Assembly: GCA_012513625.1 (NCBI GenBank)
Contig: JAAZBW010000033.1
Coordinates: 1-8,894, forward strand
Direction: 5' to 3'
Length of the DNA: 8,894 nucleotides
From: Actinomycetales bacterium
Lineage (GTDB): Bacteria > Actinomycetota > Actinomycetes > Actinomycetales > Actinomycetaceae
Below the pieces are notes generated by a model. That model did not search any database and had not been told where the DNA came from. It saw only the letters and a program-made list of their open reading frames with translations. Each line of letters starts with the position of its first letter. Positions within the stretch are counted from its first letter, which is position 1. A program made the position numbers and the translations under genes. Positions 1 to 5,742 of the stretch are shown piece by piece.

Positions 1-806
1 GCCAGGCCGTCACATTCGTGCTGGACCGGGCCGGCATTACCGGAGACGACGGCGCATCCCACAACGGAATGTGGGACCTCGCCCTCCTCTCCACAGTGCC
101 GGGACTACGGATCGCCGCTCCGCGTGATGAGGAGACCCTGCGGCTCGCGCTCGAGGAGGCCGTCGCGGTCGAAGACGGCCCGACCGTGGTGCGCTACCCG
201 AAGGGCTCGGTGCCGGAGGACATTCCGACGCTGGAACGGCTCGATTCCTACGATGTGATCGGCGGCCACGAGGGCGATCGCTCCGTCCTCATCGTGGGCG
301 TGGGGGCGATGGCGGAGGCGGCGCTGGGGGTCTCCGAGTTCCTGGACGCCCACGGCATCGGCTCCACGGTGGTGGACCCGCGGTGGGTGCTGCCCATCTC
401 ACCCGAACTGGTGGAGCTCGCGAGCGGGTACGAGCTCGTGGTGCACCTCGAGGACGGCCTCGCCTCCGGGGGCGTGGGCTCGGCTCTGCGAGACGCGTTG
501 GCGGCCGCAGACGTGCGGGTGCCCGTGCAGACCCACGGCATCCCGCGGGAGTTCCTCGCGCACGCGAGCCGGAACGAGATCGTGGGCGAGCTGGAGTTGC
601 GTCCGGCGGATATCGCTCGGAAGGTGGCGGGCGTGTTGTTGGCGCATCCGCCCCTCAGTGCCGCATCCGGATCACGGGCCGTTGGCCTGCGTCGCGGTCC
701 AGGGGGAGCTGACGTGCCTGTGGACGGTGGTGGCGGCGCGGCGGCCGAGGCGTTTGACGAGGAGGCTCGGCGGCTCGTTGAATCCCTGCGCGAGGACGAG
801 AGCTAG
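1..806 (+). CDS. dxs: 1-deoxy-D-xylulose-5-phosphate synthase, C-terminal part (5' end outside window)
   Basis: Dxs is a cytoplasmic, thiamine-diphosphate-dependent enzyme. It condenses pyruvate with glyceraldehyde 3-phosphate to DXP, the first step of the MEP isoprenoid pathway. The first complete codon is at 3, and the N-terminal ThDP-binding domain and catalytic Glu lie upstream of the window. The visible part opens with the pyrimidine-domain signature DRAGITGDDGASHNGMWD (20-75), continues to GPTVVRYPKG, and then enters the C-terminal transketolase domain (VLIVGVGAMAEAAL, STVVDPRWVLPISPE, HLEDGLASGGVGSAL, IPREFLAHASRNEI). Family similarity ends near ELRPADIARKV (about 595-630). The last 50 or so residues are a Gly/Ala/Arg-rich tail with weak third-position G/C bias, and part of this tail is antisense to the HNH frame. 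The stop is TAG at 804-806, and a GC hairpin follows 8 bp later. The identity is secure; whether the tail is functional is unknown. Confidence 0.95.
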   Translation, partial: QAVTFVLDRAGITGDDGASHNGMWDLALLSTVPGLRIAAPRDEETLRLALEEAVAVEDGPTVVRYPKGSVPEDIPTLERLDSYDVIGGHEGDRSVLIVGVGAMAEAALGVSEFLDAHGIGSTVVDPRWVLPISPELVELASGYELVVHLEDGLASGGVGSALRDALAAADVRVPVQTHGIPREFLAHASRNEIVGELELRPADIARKVAGVLLAHPPLSAASGSRAVGLRRGPGGADVPVDGGGGAAAEAFDEEARRLVESLREDES

Positions 807-3012
807 GTTGACGGGCGCCCGCGTGTGGTGCGCGGGCGCGGCTGGTGACGGCGGGGGCGGACCGAGCCTCCCCTGAGCCGTTCAGGCGCGTGCTGGTCCT
901 ACGTGTGTCAGCCAGGTGTGCGCCGGCGCGGCGTGAGTTGGCGCGGCGTGAGTTGGCCCGGCGCGAGTTGGCCCGGCGTGAGTTGGCCGTGGGCGAGGTG
1001 CCGCTCCTTCGTCCTGTCTCCTGCGTATCGAGTCGCGGTGCGACGAACCTCAGTCCGGGGCGCCACCTGCGGCGGTTGCGGAGTGCGGGGATCTCGGCTC
1101 GGGTAACGCGGTTGGTGGGACGCCATTCCTGGACCCGCCACGGGGTGGGGCGTGACGTGCGCGGGTCCTGTTCGCCGCCTTGGAGAGCCGCGAGTGCCCC
1201 CGTGGGAATCGTGACCCCGCAGGATCGGGCGGCGCGTTCGGCCGCCTCGGCCTCAGCGCGGGTGAGGTATTCGAACCGGGCGTGGATGGTGGTGCGCGCC
1301 GACCGTTCGGCGGTCCGTTCCTGGAGAGTGGCGAGTGTGCTCCGCCATTCCCATTGACCGGTGGTGTCCGACTTACGCAGGTGTCCGCCTCCAAGGGTCT
1401 TGATGCGGTGGCAGCGGCGGCAGAGCACGGCCATGTTGTCCAGGCTGGTGGTGCCGCCCTGGTTCCATTCCTGGACGTGGTCGAGGTCGGCGATGTGGGC
1501 TGCGGCGCCGCAGCCCGGTCGAGCGCAGACGCGGTCCCGCAACCGGGCCGCGATCCTTATGGCGAGCGGCGGCTCGTACATGGTGCGTCCCACGTCCAGT
1601 GGCACACCGGTGGCCGTGTCGGTGAGGATGCGGCGCCAGTCACCTCCGGCGGACATGAGGATGGCGATGGAGGGTGCGATCGGACCGTAGCCCTCGAGCC
1701 ATGCGGCCTCAGTGCGGCCGTCGGCATGGTTCTCGGTGGAGCTCTCGGGATCGCCGGCATCGCGGGGGTCGCCAGCGCAGAAGGCGCTCCCGAGGTCGGC
1801 GCGCTCGGGGTCCGGGTCGGGGTGCTTGGACTCGGGGGCGGAGCCGGGGAGGGGGAGGTATTCCTCGCCGTAGAGGTCCTGATGGGTGCGTTCGAGTGGG
1901 GAGGGGTGGGGATTCCAACCCGGGATGGTGCGGGCCGCGACCTCGAGGGGGATGGTGAGGTTCACGGTGGTGGGCGGGATCGAGACCACGTCACCAGTGG
2001 GCAGGCCGTCGGCGCCCGCGAGGACGAGATCGGCTCCGTTGGCGAGTGCGCCGACGGCCCATGAGGTGAGGGTGTCTGCCCGAACCTGCTGGCGGTTGCG
2101 GGCATCGCCGTGCGCCCGGGCGGTGGCGGCGGCCTGTGAGAGTGCGGTGTCCACGGTGGCCGCGCAGTCTGCCGGCAGCCGGACCTTCAGGGAGGCCATG
2201 CCATCGGGGAGGACGGAGAGGCGGGTGACGTGGCGGTCCCTCCGCGCTCGCGCATGGCGCTCATCCGCCAAGTCCGGGTCGAGTTCGATCAGGAGGCCTG
2301 CAATGCGCCGCTCGATCTCCGCGATGGTCCACTCGGCCAGGTGGGGGAGGATCCGCTCCTCGACCTCCCACGCGAGGGCGTCTCCTGCCCGGCGCAGTGA
2401 TTCCGCCACGGCGAGGGCCTTGCCCAGGGTGAGGTCCCCACGAGTGAACAACGCGCCGGTGGCGGAGAGGCGGCCGAACAGGTCACGGCCTGCGGCGAGC
2501 CACCGTCCCGCGGTGGGCGCCGGGACCGCGAGCGACATCCCGATCTCCTCCGGCGCGGAGTTCAGGTGACCGTAGGCGTCCTCGAAGTGAAACCGCGGGT
2601 GTGCGGCGAGGCGCACGGCGTGCAGCACCATCGCCGCCTGGGCGCTGTTGGCGAGCCGGGCCGCCTCGTTCATGGACTCCACGTACAGCCCCGGCCTGAT
2701 GCCCAGCCCGGTCGTTTGCTCTCCCAGCTCGAAAACTCCGGCGAGCGAGTCTCGCGCGCCGGCCAACAGTGCGAGGGCATCGCCGTGCAGGGCCTCGCCC
2801 TCCGCGTTCCGGTGTCCCTCCAGGTCAATCACCCGGGAAGGCTCGTCTCCGGTGGGCCGCGGCGGGAACGCCCTGCCCGCCTGCGACTTCAACCAGCGCC
2901 GGCGCCCCGCTTCTGTCTCCGCACGCGAGGAGAGCGGTGCGGCCCACTCGGGCCGAGTGCCCGCCGTACCGCCCTCCGGGCGGGGGCCGGACTGCTCTTC
3001 CATCGCTGCCAT
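655..3012 (-). CDS. DUF222 / HNH endonuclease domain protein (13E12 repeat family type)
   Basis: Read from ATG 3012 this is a 785-residue protein. An Arg/Gly-rich N-terminus leads into an alpha-helical DUF222 region (about residues 75-330). An acidic Pro/Asp linker (about 385-440) follows, then an HNH domain with a zinc-type CxxxxC...CxxC frame: C496 and C501, C531 and C534, with LDH (H512), LDN (N526) and CHR (H535) as the HNH residues. The nuclease core looks intact. The RFEYLTRAEAEAAERA segment (579-594) is followed by an Arg-rich tail of nearly 200 residues that includes four ANSRR repeats and ends inside dxs. The frame is open back to a TTG at 3078, but those 22 codons have poor third-position G/C. 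ATG 3012 has a GGTGGA 8 nt upstream. DNA cleavage is inferred from the domain; the family's biological role is poorly known. An SOS box and a CRP-type palindrome lie upstream. Confidence 0.88.
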   Translation of the reverse strand: MAAMEEQSGPRPEGGTAGTRPEWAAPLSSRAETEAGRRRWLKSQAGRAFPPRPTGDEPSRVIDLEGHRNAEGEALHGDALALLAGARDSLAGVFELGEQTTGLGIRPGLYVESMNEAARLANSAQAAMVLHAVRLAAHPRFHFEDAYGHLNSAPEEIGMSLAVPAPTAGRWLAAGRDLFGRLSATGALFTRGDLTLGKALAVAESLRRAGDALAWEVEERILPHLAEWTIAEIERRIAGLLIELDPDLADERHARARRDRHVTRLSVLPDGMASLKVRLPADCAATVDTALSQAAATARAHGDARNRQQVRADTLTSWAVGALANGADLVLAGADGLPTGDVVSIPPTTVNLTIPLEVAARTIPGWNPHPSPLERTHQDLYGEEYLPLPGSAPESKHPDPDPERADLGSAFCAGDPRDAGDPESSTENHADGRTEAAWLEGYGPIAPSIAILMSAGGDWRRILTDTATGVPLDVGRTMYEPPLAIRIAARLRDRVCARPGCGAAAHIADLDHVQEWNQGGTTSLDNMAVLCRRCHRIKTLGGGHLRKSDTTGQWEWRSTLATLQERTAERSARTTIHARFEYLTRAEAEAAERAARSCGVTIPTGALAALQGGEQDPRTSRPTPWRVQEWRPTNRVTRAEIPALRNRRRWRPGLRFVAPRLDTQETGRRSGTSPTANSRRANSRRANSRRANSRRAGAHLADTRRTSTRLNGSGEARSAPAVTSRARAPHAGARQPSSRPRAGIQRAAEPPRQTPRPPRRHHRPQARQLPLDRDAGQRPVIRMRH
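815..839 (+). terminator. GC-rich stem-loop after dxs, likely transcription terminator
   Basis: A perfect 9-bp inverted repeat, GCGCCCGCG and CGCGGGCGC, flanks the 7-nt loop TGTGGTG. It starts 8 bp after the dxs stop codon. No T-tract follows, which is common for hairpin terminators in high-GC actinobacteria. The HNH reading frame on the other strand passes straight through this hairpin. Terminator activity is inferred from position and stem strength only. Confidence 0.6.
926..985. repeat. 15-bp tandem repeat, four copies, in frame in HNH gene tail
   Basis: Four direct copies of a 15-bp unit lie at 926-940, 941-955, 956-970 and 971-985. The plus-strand consensus is GCGCGGCGTGAGTTG, and copies differ at one or two positions. 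On the minus strand each unit encodes the pentapeptide ANSRR (HNH residues 676-695). Because 15 is a multiple of 3, copy-number change would not shift the frame. A fifth, degenerate unit may follow at 986-1000. Confidence 0.9.
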
Positions 3013-3020
3013 GGGAACAG

Positions 3021-3026
3021 TCCACC
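3021..3026 (-). promoter_or_regulatory. Ribosome-binding site supporting the ATG 3012 start
   Basis: The minus strand reads GGTGGA followed by 8 nt and ATG (3012-3010). A second ATG three codons later (3003) has no such motif. The match to the anti-Shine-Dalgarno sequence is partial, so support is moderate. The third-position G/C drop upstream of 3012 agrees with this start. Confidence 0.5.
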
Positions 3027-3052
3027 AGAGCCCACTGACACGAACCCTCTCC

Positions 3053-3066
3053 CGAACGCCTGTTCG
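3053..3066 (-). promoter_or_regulatory. LexA / SOS box upstream of the HNH gene
   Basis: The minus strand reads CGAAC-AGGC-GTTCG. This matches every position of the Gram-positive SOS-box consensus CGAACRNRYGTTYG and has perfect 5-bp palindromic arms. It ends 40 nt before the HNH start codon. LexA boxes have been reported upstream of several 13E12-family genes in Mycobacterium tuberculosis (recalled, not checked here), so site and gene type agree. Binding itself is inferred. Confidence 0.8.
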
Positions 3067-3079
3067 AGAAGAAGCCAAA

Positions 3080-3095
3080 TGTGATCCTACTCACA
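3080..3095. promoter_or_regulatory. CRP/GlxR-type palindrome TGTGA-N6-TCACA
   Basis: The plus strand reads TGTGA-TCCTAC-TCACA, with both half-sites perfect for the consensus of CRP-family regulators (Crp, GlxR and CRP-Mt in actinobacteria). The centre is about 75 bp upstream of ATG 3012 and 13 bp beyond the SOS box. A possible -10 hexamer, TAGGAT, on the minus strand (3089-3084) lies inside the palindrome, so binding there would be expected to repress. The central TA often found in GlxR sites is not in register. The only downstream gene in the correct orientation is the HNH gene. Confidence 0.6.
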
Positions 3096-3222
3096 GGTGA
3101 GGGCCTGGAGGATCAGACGGGTTGGAGGTCCCTGAGCGGTACGAAAGCCGGTGTGGAGCGGGTGGTCCGGACCCACCGATCGGCGCCGACGGCCGGGTTG
3201 AGGGTTGGCGAGACGGGGGGGC

Positions 3223-3363
3223 AGGCGCGCCGCGACCGCCAACCCGGGGGGCGGGACAGGCACGCCGCGATCGTCAACCCGTCGGGGCGGGAGAGGCGCG
3301 CCGCGGCCGGCAACTCGTCGGGCGGGACAGGCACGCCGCGACCGCCAACCCGTCGGGGCGGCG
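3223..3363. repeat. Tandem array of four 35-36-bp GC-rich hairpin repeats
   Basis: Copies lie at 3223-3257, 3258-3293, 3294-3328 and 3329-3363. Each starts AGGCRCGCCGCG, has a central CAAC, and ends in a G/C-rich block. Copies 1 and 3 begin AGGCGCGCC and copies 2 and 4 begin AGGCACGCC, so the array is a duplicated 71-bp dimer. Copy 4 can fold as CCGC-CAA-CCC-GTC-GGG-GCGG (3342-3361), a hairpin with a 3-nt bulge; copies 1-3 vary in this part. The array starts about 42 bp past the beta-oxidation stop codon and could act as a terminator or mRNA 3'-end stabiliser for that operon. Confidence 0.85.
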
Positions 3364-3405
3364 CAGCGTCGGCCCGTCATGGACGCGCGCTACGCCGCCA
3401 CCTGC

Positions 3406-5703
3406 CTAGGGATGGAACAGCCCGCCCGTCTCCTCGGACGCGCCCGCCTCATCGAGATACCGCGTGATCCCGCCGCGATGCAGCGGCCAGCCCGCCCCTG
3501 TGATCATCCCGACGTCGATCGAGTCGCGTGCCGCCACTCCCTCGTCGATCATGCGATGGACCTCATCCGCGAGGGCAAGCTGGACCCGCCGGAGCAGGGA
3601 CGCCTCGTCGTCGGGCCCGTACTGGCGTGCACCTCCCGCCACAGGGGGTGAAGACGGAACCCGGCCCCCGTCGTCGCTCCCGGGGGAAACCGTGGACGCC
3701 GACGCGGCGCCGAAGAAGCGACCCACCGACGCGTCCAGGGGCGTGGTGGCGCTCGGCGGTCCGGTGAGGAAGGACGCGCCCTCGGCCACCACGGCGTCGA
3801 GGCCGGGGGAGAGCGGGTAGCGGTCTCCCAGTCGATTGTGGAGTTCGTGGAGTACGTGATTGGCGACGGCGGGGCCCACCAACTGCAGCAGGTGCAGCGG
3901 GCCCATGGGCAGTCCAATCGGTTCGAGCGCCGAATCGACCACGGCGGGAGGCGTGCCGCGCTCCATTGAGTTGAGGGCTTCGGCGAGGAGGCGAATGAGC
4001 ACGCGGTTCACCACAAAGCCGGGAGCGTCCGCCACCTCGATGGTGGTCTTGCCCACGGCCCACGCGAGCGTCCGTGCCGCCTCGAGCGCCTCGGGAGAGG
4101 TGGACGGTGTACGCACGATCTCCACGAGCGGCATGCGGGCCACCGGGTTGAAGAAGTGGATCCCCACGAGCCGCTCGGGATGCTGGAGCACCGATCCCAT
4201 GGCGGTGACGGAGAGCGACGAGGTGTTCGTGGCGAGCACTGCGTCGCCCCGCAGCAGCTGCTCAACCTCACCAAACACCTGTTGCTTGACCGAGAGTTCC
4301 TCGAACACCGCCTCGATCACGAGGTCGGCGTCCGCGAGGTCCGCGAGTTCCGTAGTGGCGGTGAGGAGGCCTCCCAGCGCCTCTGCGGCCCCGCCGTCCA
4401 GACCGAGCTTCCCGATCTCTGCGGCCACGAGGGCGCGGGTGCGTTCGGCGCGCTCCGCATCCACCTCTCGCAGCACCACGGGTACCTGCAGCCTCCCGGC
4501 GAGGAGGACCGCGAGCTGGCTTGCCATCAGGCCGCCGCCGATCACTCCCACGCTGCGCACCTGGCTTGCGGCCCGCCCCGGCCGGTGCGCCCGCAGGATC
4601 GCCATCGAGTGGATCGTGTTGCGCAGCTGCGGGGTGGGAACGAGTTCGTGGAGGGCCTCGTCCTCGGCCGCAAACGCCTCGGTGCGGGATGAGGTGCGAG
4701 CCGCCGTCAGCAGCTCGAACGCCCGCCTTGGGGCGGCACGTCCGCCCCGCTCCGCCCGCTCCACGAGCGGTTCCGCCTCCGCCACGCGCTCCCAGGCCTC
4801 CTGAAGCTCGGCCTCGTCCGCACCCTCGGGCGCGTAACGGACGGGCACTGAGTCACGCGGGGGATCCGCGAGGAGAGCACCGAGTTCCTCGGCCGGCCAG
4901 GTCTCGCCGTCCGCGTCCCGGCGCGCGTGGGCCACGGCGTCCACCACGCCGAGTTCGAGGGCGTCGGCGGCACGGAGCAGACGGTTGTTCCGGAGCGGGT
5001 TCTCGAGCAGCACTGTCGTTGCGGCGGCAGGACCGATCAGGTGCGGAAGCAGGAACGAGCCGCCCCAACCGGCCACGAGTCCCAGGTGCGACTCGGGAAG
5101 TCCCAGCATACGCACATCGTCTACAGCGAGACGCGCGCGGCAGGCGAGCGCCACCTCGAGCCCGCCGCCGAGCGCCGTGCCATTCACCAGCGCCACCACG
5201 GGCACGGGTGCGTCCATGATCTCCTCCACCAGCACGTGCCCCATCCGCCCGAGCTCGCGCGCCGAGATCGAGTCCGCATGCCGGGTCACGAGATCCAGGT
5301 CCGCCCCCGCGAGGAACGTGGTGCCCACACCCGTCAGCACGACGGCGAGGTGCCCCTCCCGCTCGCACCGCACCACTGCGGCACGCACGGCCTCCGTCAG
5401 GCGACGGAGGCCTTCCGGTCCGAGCGTGGCTGGCTTGCCGTCCGGCCGTTCCATCACCACGACGACCACGGTCCCGCCCGGTACGTCCCGCACCTCGGTG
5501 CGGGGGGAGAGGGGGACATCCTCCGTGGGAAGGGAAGCAGCCTCGGTGCCGGTGGCCGGCTTCTCAGCGGAGTCCGGAGGCGGTAGTGCGGCTCCGTCGG
5601 TGCCGAGCGGGCTCGAGGTGGGGAGCACGGTGCCAACCCTGGGTGTGGGTGCCTCCTCAGCAGACGGGATGATGTGCTCGTGGTGGCGGTCGCGGGGGTC
5701 CAT
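3406..5703 (-). CDS. Multifunctional beta-oxidation protein: enoyl-CoA hydratase / 3-hydroxyacyl-CoA dehydrogenase (FadB/FadJ type)
   Basis: This 765-residue fusion should hydrate 2-enoyl-CoA and oxidise the resulting 3-hydroxyacyl-CoA with NAD+, the second and third steps of cytoplasmic fatty-acid beta-oxidation. Residues 1-75 are a low-complexity, Pro/Ser/Thr-rich leader. A crotonase domain (about 78-260) follows, with TTFLAGADL and ALGGGLE and both expected catalytic glutamates, E183 and E204 (GLPE). The NAD-binding fold begins at VIGGGLMASQLA (387-398), where the third glycine of GxGxxG is Ala. The dehydrogenase signature HFFNPVARMPLVEIV contains H516 and E528, and PGFVVNR follows at 561-567. 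The C-terminal domain has a Ser/Gly/Pro-rich insertion at about 666-696 and ends with GAGWPLHRGG. ATG 5703 is chosen because GGAG sits 5 nt upstream. The gene lies 39 bp after ribonuclease D, probably in one operon. No thiolase partner is present. Confidence 0.93.
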   Translation of the reverse strand: MDPRDRHHEHIIPSAEEAPTPRVGTVLPTSSPLGTDGAALPPPDSAEKPATGTEAASLPTEDVPLSPRTEVRDVPGGTVVVVVMERPDGKPATLGPEGLRRLTEAVRAAVVRCEREGHLAVVLTGVGTTFLAGADLDLVTRHADSISARELGRMGHVLVEEIMDAPVPVVALVNGTALGGGLEVALACRARLAVDDVRMLGLPESHLGLVAGWGGSFLLPHLIGPAAATTVLLENPLRNNRLLRAADALELGVVDAVAHARRDADGETWPAEELGALLADPPRDSVPVRYAPEGADEAELQEAWERVAEAEPLVERAERGGRAAPRRAFELLTAARTSSRTEAFAAEDEALHELVPTPQLRNTIHSMAILRAHRPGRAASQVRSVGVIGGGLMASQLAVLLAGRLQVPVVLREVDAERAERTRALVAAEIGKLGLDGGAAEALGGLLTATTELADLADADLVIEAVFEELSVKQQVFGEVEQLLRGDAVLATNTSSLSVTAMGSVLQHPERLVGIHFFNPVARMPLVEIVRTPSTSPEALEAARTLAWAVGKTTIEVADAPGFVVNRVLIRLLAEALNSMERGTPPAVVDSALEPIGLPMGPLHLLQLVGPAVANHVLHELHNRLGDRYPLSPGLDAVVAEGASFLTGPPSATTPLDASVGRFFGAASASTVSPGSDDGGRVPSSPPVAGGARQYGPDDEASLLRRVQLALADEVHRMIDEGVAARDSIDVGMITGAGWPLHRGGITRYLDEAGASEETGGLFHP

Positions 5704-5708
5704 GGCGT

Positions 5709-5712
5709 CTCC
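5709..5712 (-). promoter_or_regulatory. Shine-Dalgarno GGAG for the beta-oxidation gene
   Basis: The minus strand reads GGAG, then ACGCC (5 nt), then ATG at 5703. Spacing and core are standard, which fixes this start and keeps the low-complexity N-terminal leader inside the protein. Confidence 0.7.
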
Positions 5713-5717
5713 AGAGA

Positions 5718-5742
5718 TGTCTGATACCGGTGGTTTCAGACA
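5718..5742. promoter_or_regulatory. 7-bp inverted repeat TGTCTGA-N11-TCAGACA between ribonuclease D and beta-oxidation genes
   Basis: Two perfect 7-bp arms, 5718-5724 and 5736-5742, are separated by 11 nt. The repeat fills most of the 39-bp gap: it begins immediately after the ribonuclease D stop codon and ends 14 nt before the next ATG. It could be an operator, for example for a TetR- or GntR-type regulator of fatty-acid genes, or an mRNA hairpin at the cistron junction. I cannot tell which. Confidence 0.45.

Larger units (their letters stand above)
3013..3405. other. Gene-free interval between HNH gene and beta-oxidation gene
   Basis: I see no credible gene here. Open frames in this stretch are by-products of the repeats and GC content. 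The interval contains the HNH ribosome-binding and control region (about 3021-3095). A near-palindrome centred on TCCGGA lies at 3161-3177. The tandem repeat array runs from 3223 to 3363, and about 40 bp of plain sequence precede the stop of the beta-oxidation gene at 3406. Confidence 0.7.

Noticed and set aside
845..1357. Open frame on the plus strand reading RREL repeats, antisense to the HNH gene
   Set aside because: It exists because the 15-bp repeat has no stops in any frame. It has no ribosome-binding site or recognisable domain, and the minus-strand frame carries the conserved DUF222 and HNH motifs.
3013..3078. HNH protein extended to a TTG start at 3078
   Set aside because: The extra 22 codons have low third-position G/C, TTG is a weak start, and the segment would code across the SOS box. 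ATG 3012 is better supported.
655..3095. Insertion sequence or intact mobile element carrying the HNH gene
   Set aside because: I found no terminal inverted repeats, target-site duplication, transposase or integrase. Insertion between dxs and the beta-oxidation gene is plausible, but a mobile element is not shown.
3161..3177. Near-palindrome centred on TCCGGA as a terminator
   Set aside because: The stem has essentially no loop and one extra base, and no T-tract follows on either strand. It is too weak to call.
3223..3363. CRISPR array
   Set aside because: The units are directly adjacent with no unique spacers, and no cas genes are present. This is a plain tandem repeat.
3081..3651. Several plus-strand open frames across the 3100-3650 region
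   Set aside because: They consist of Arg/Pro/Gly repeats from the tandem array or are antisense to the beta-oxidation gene, with no domain or ribosome-binding support.
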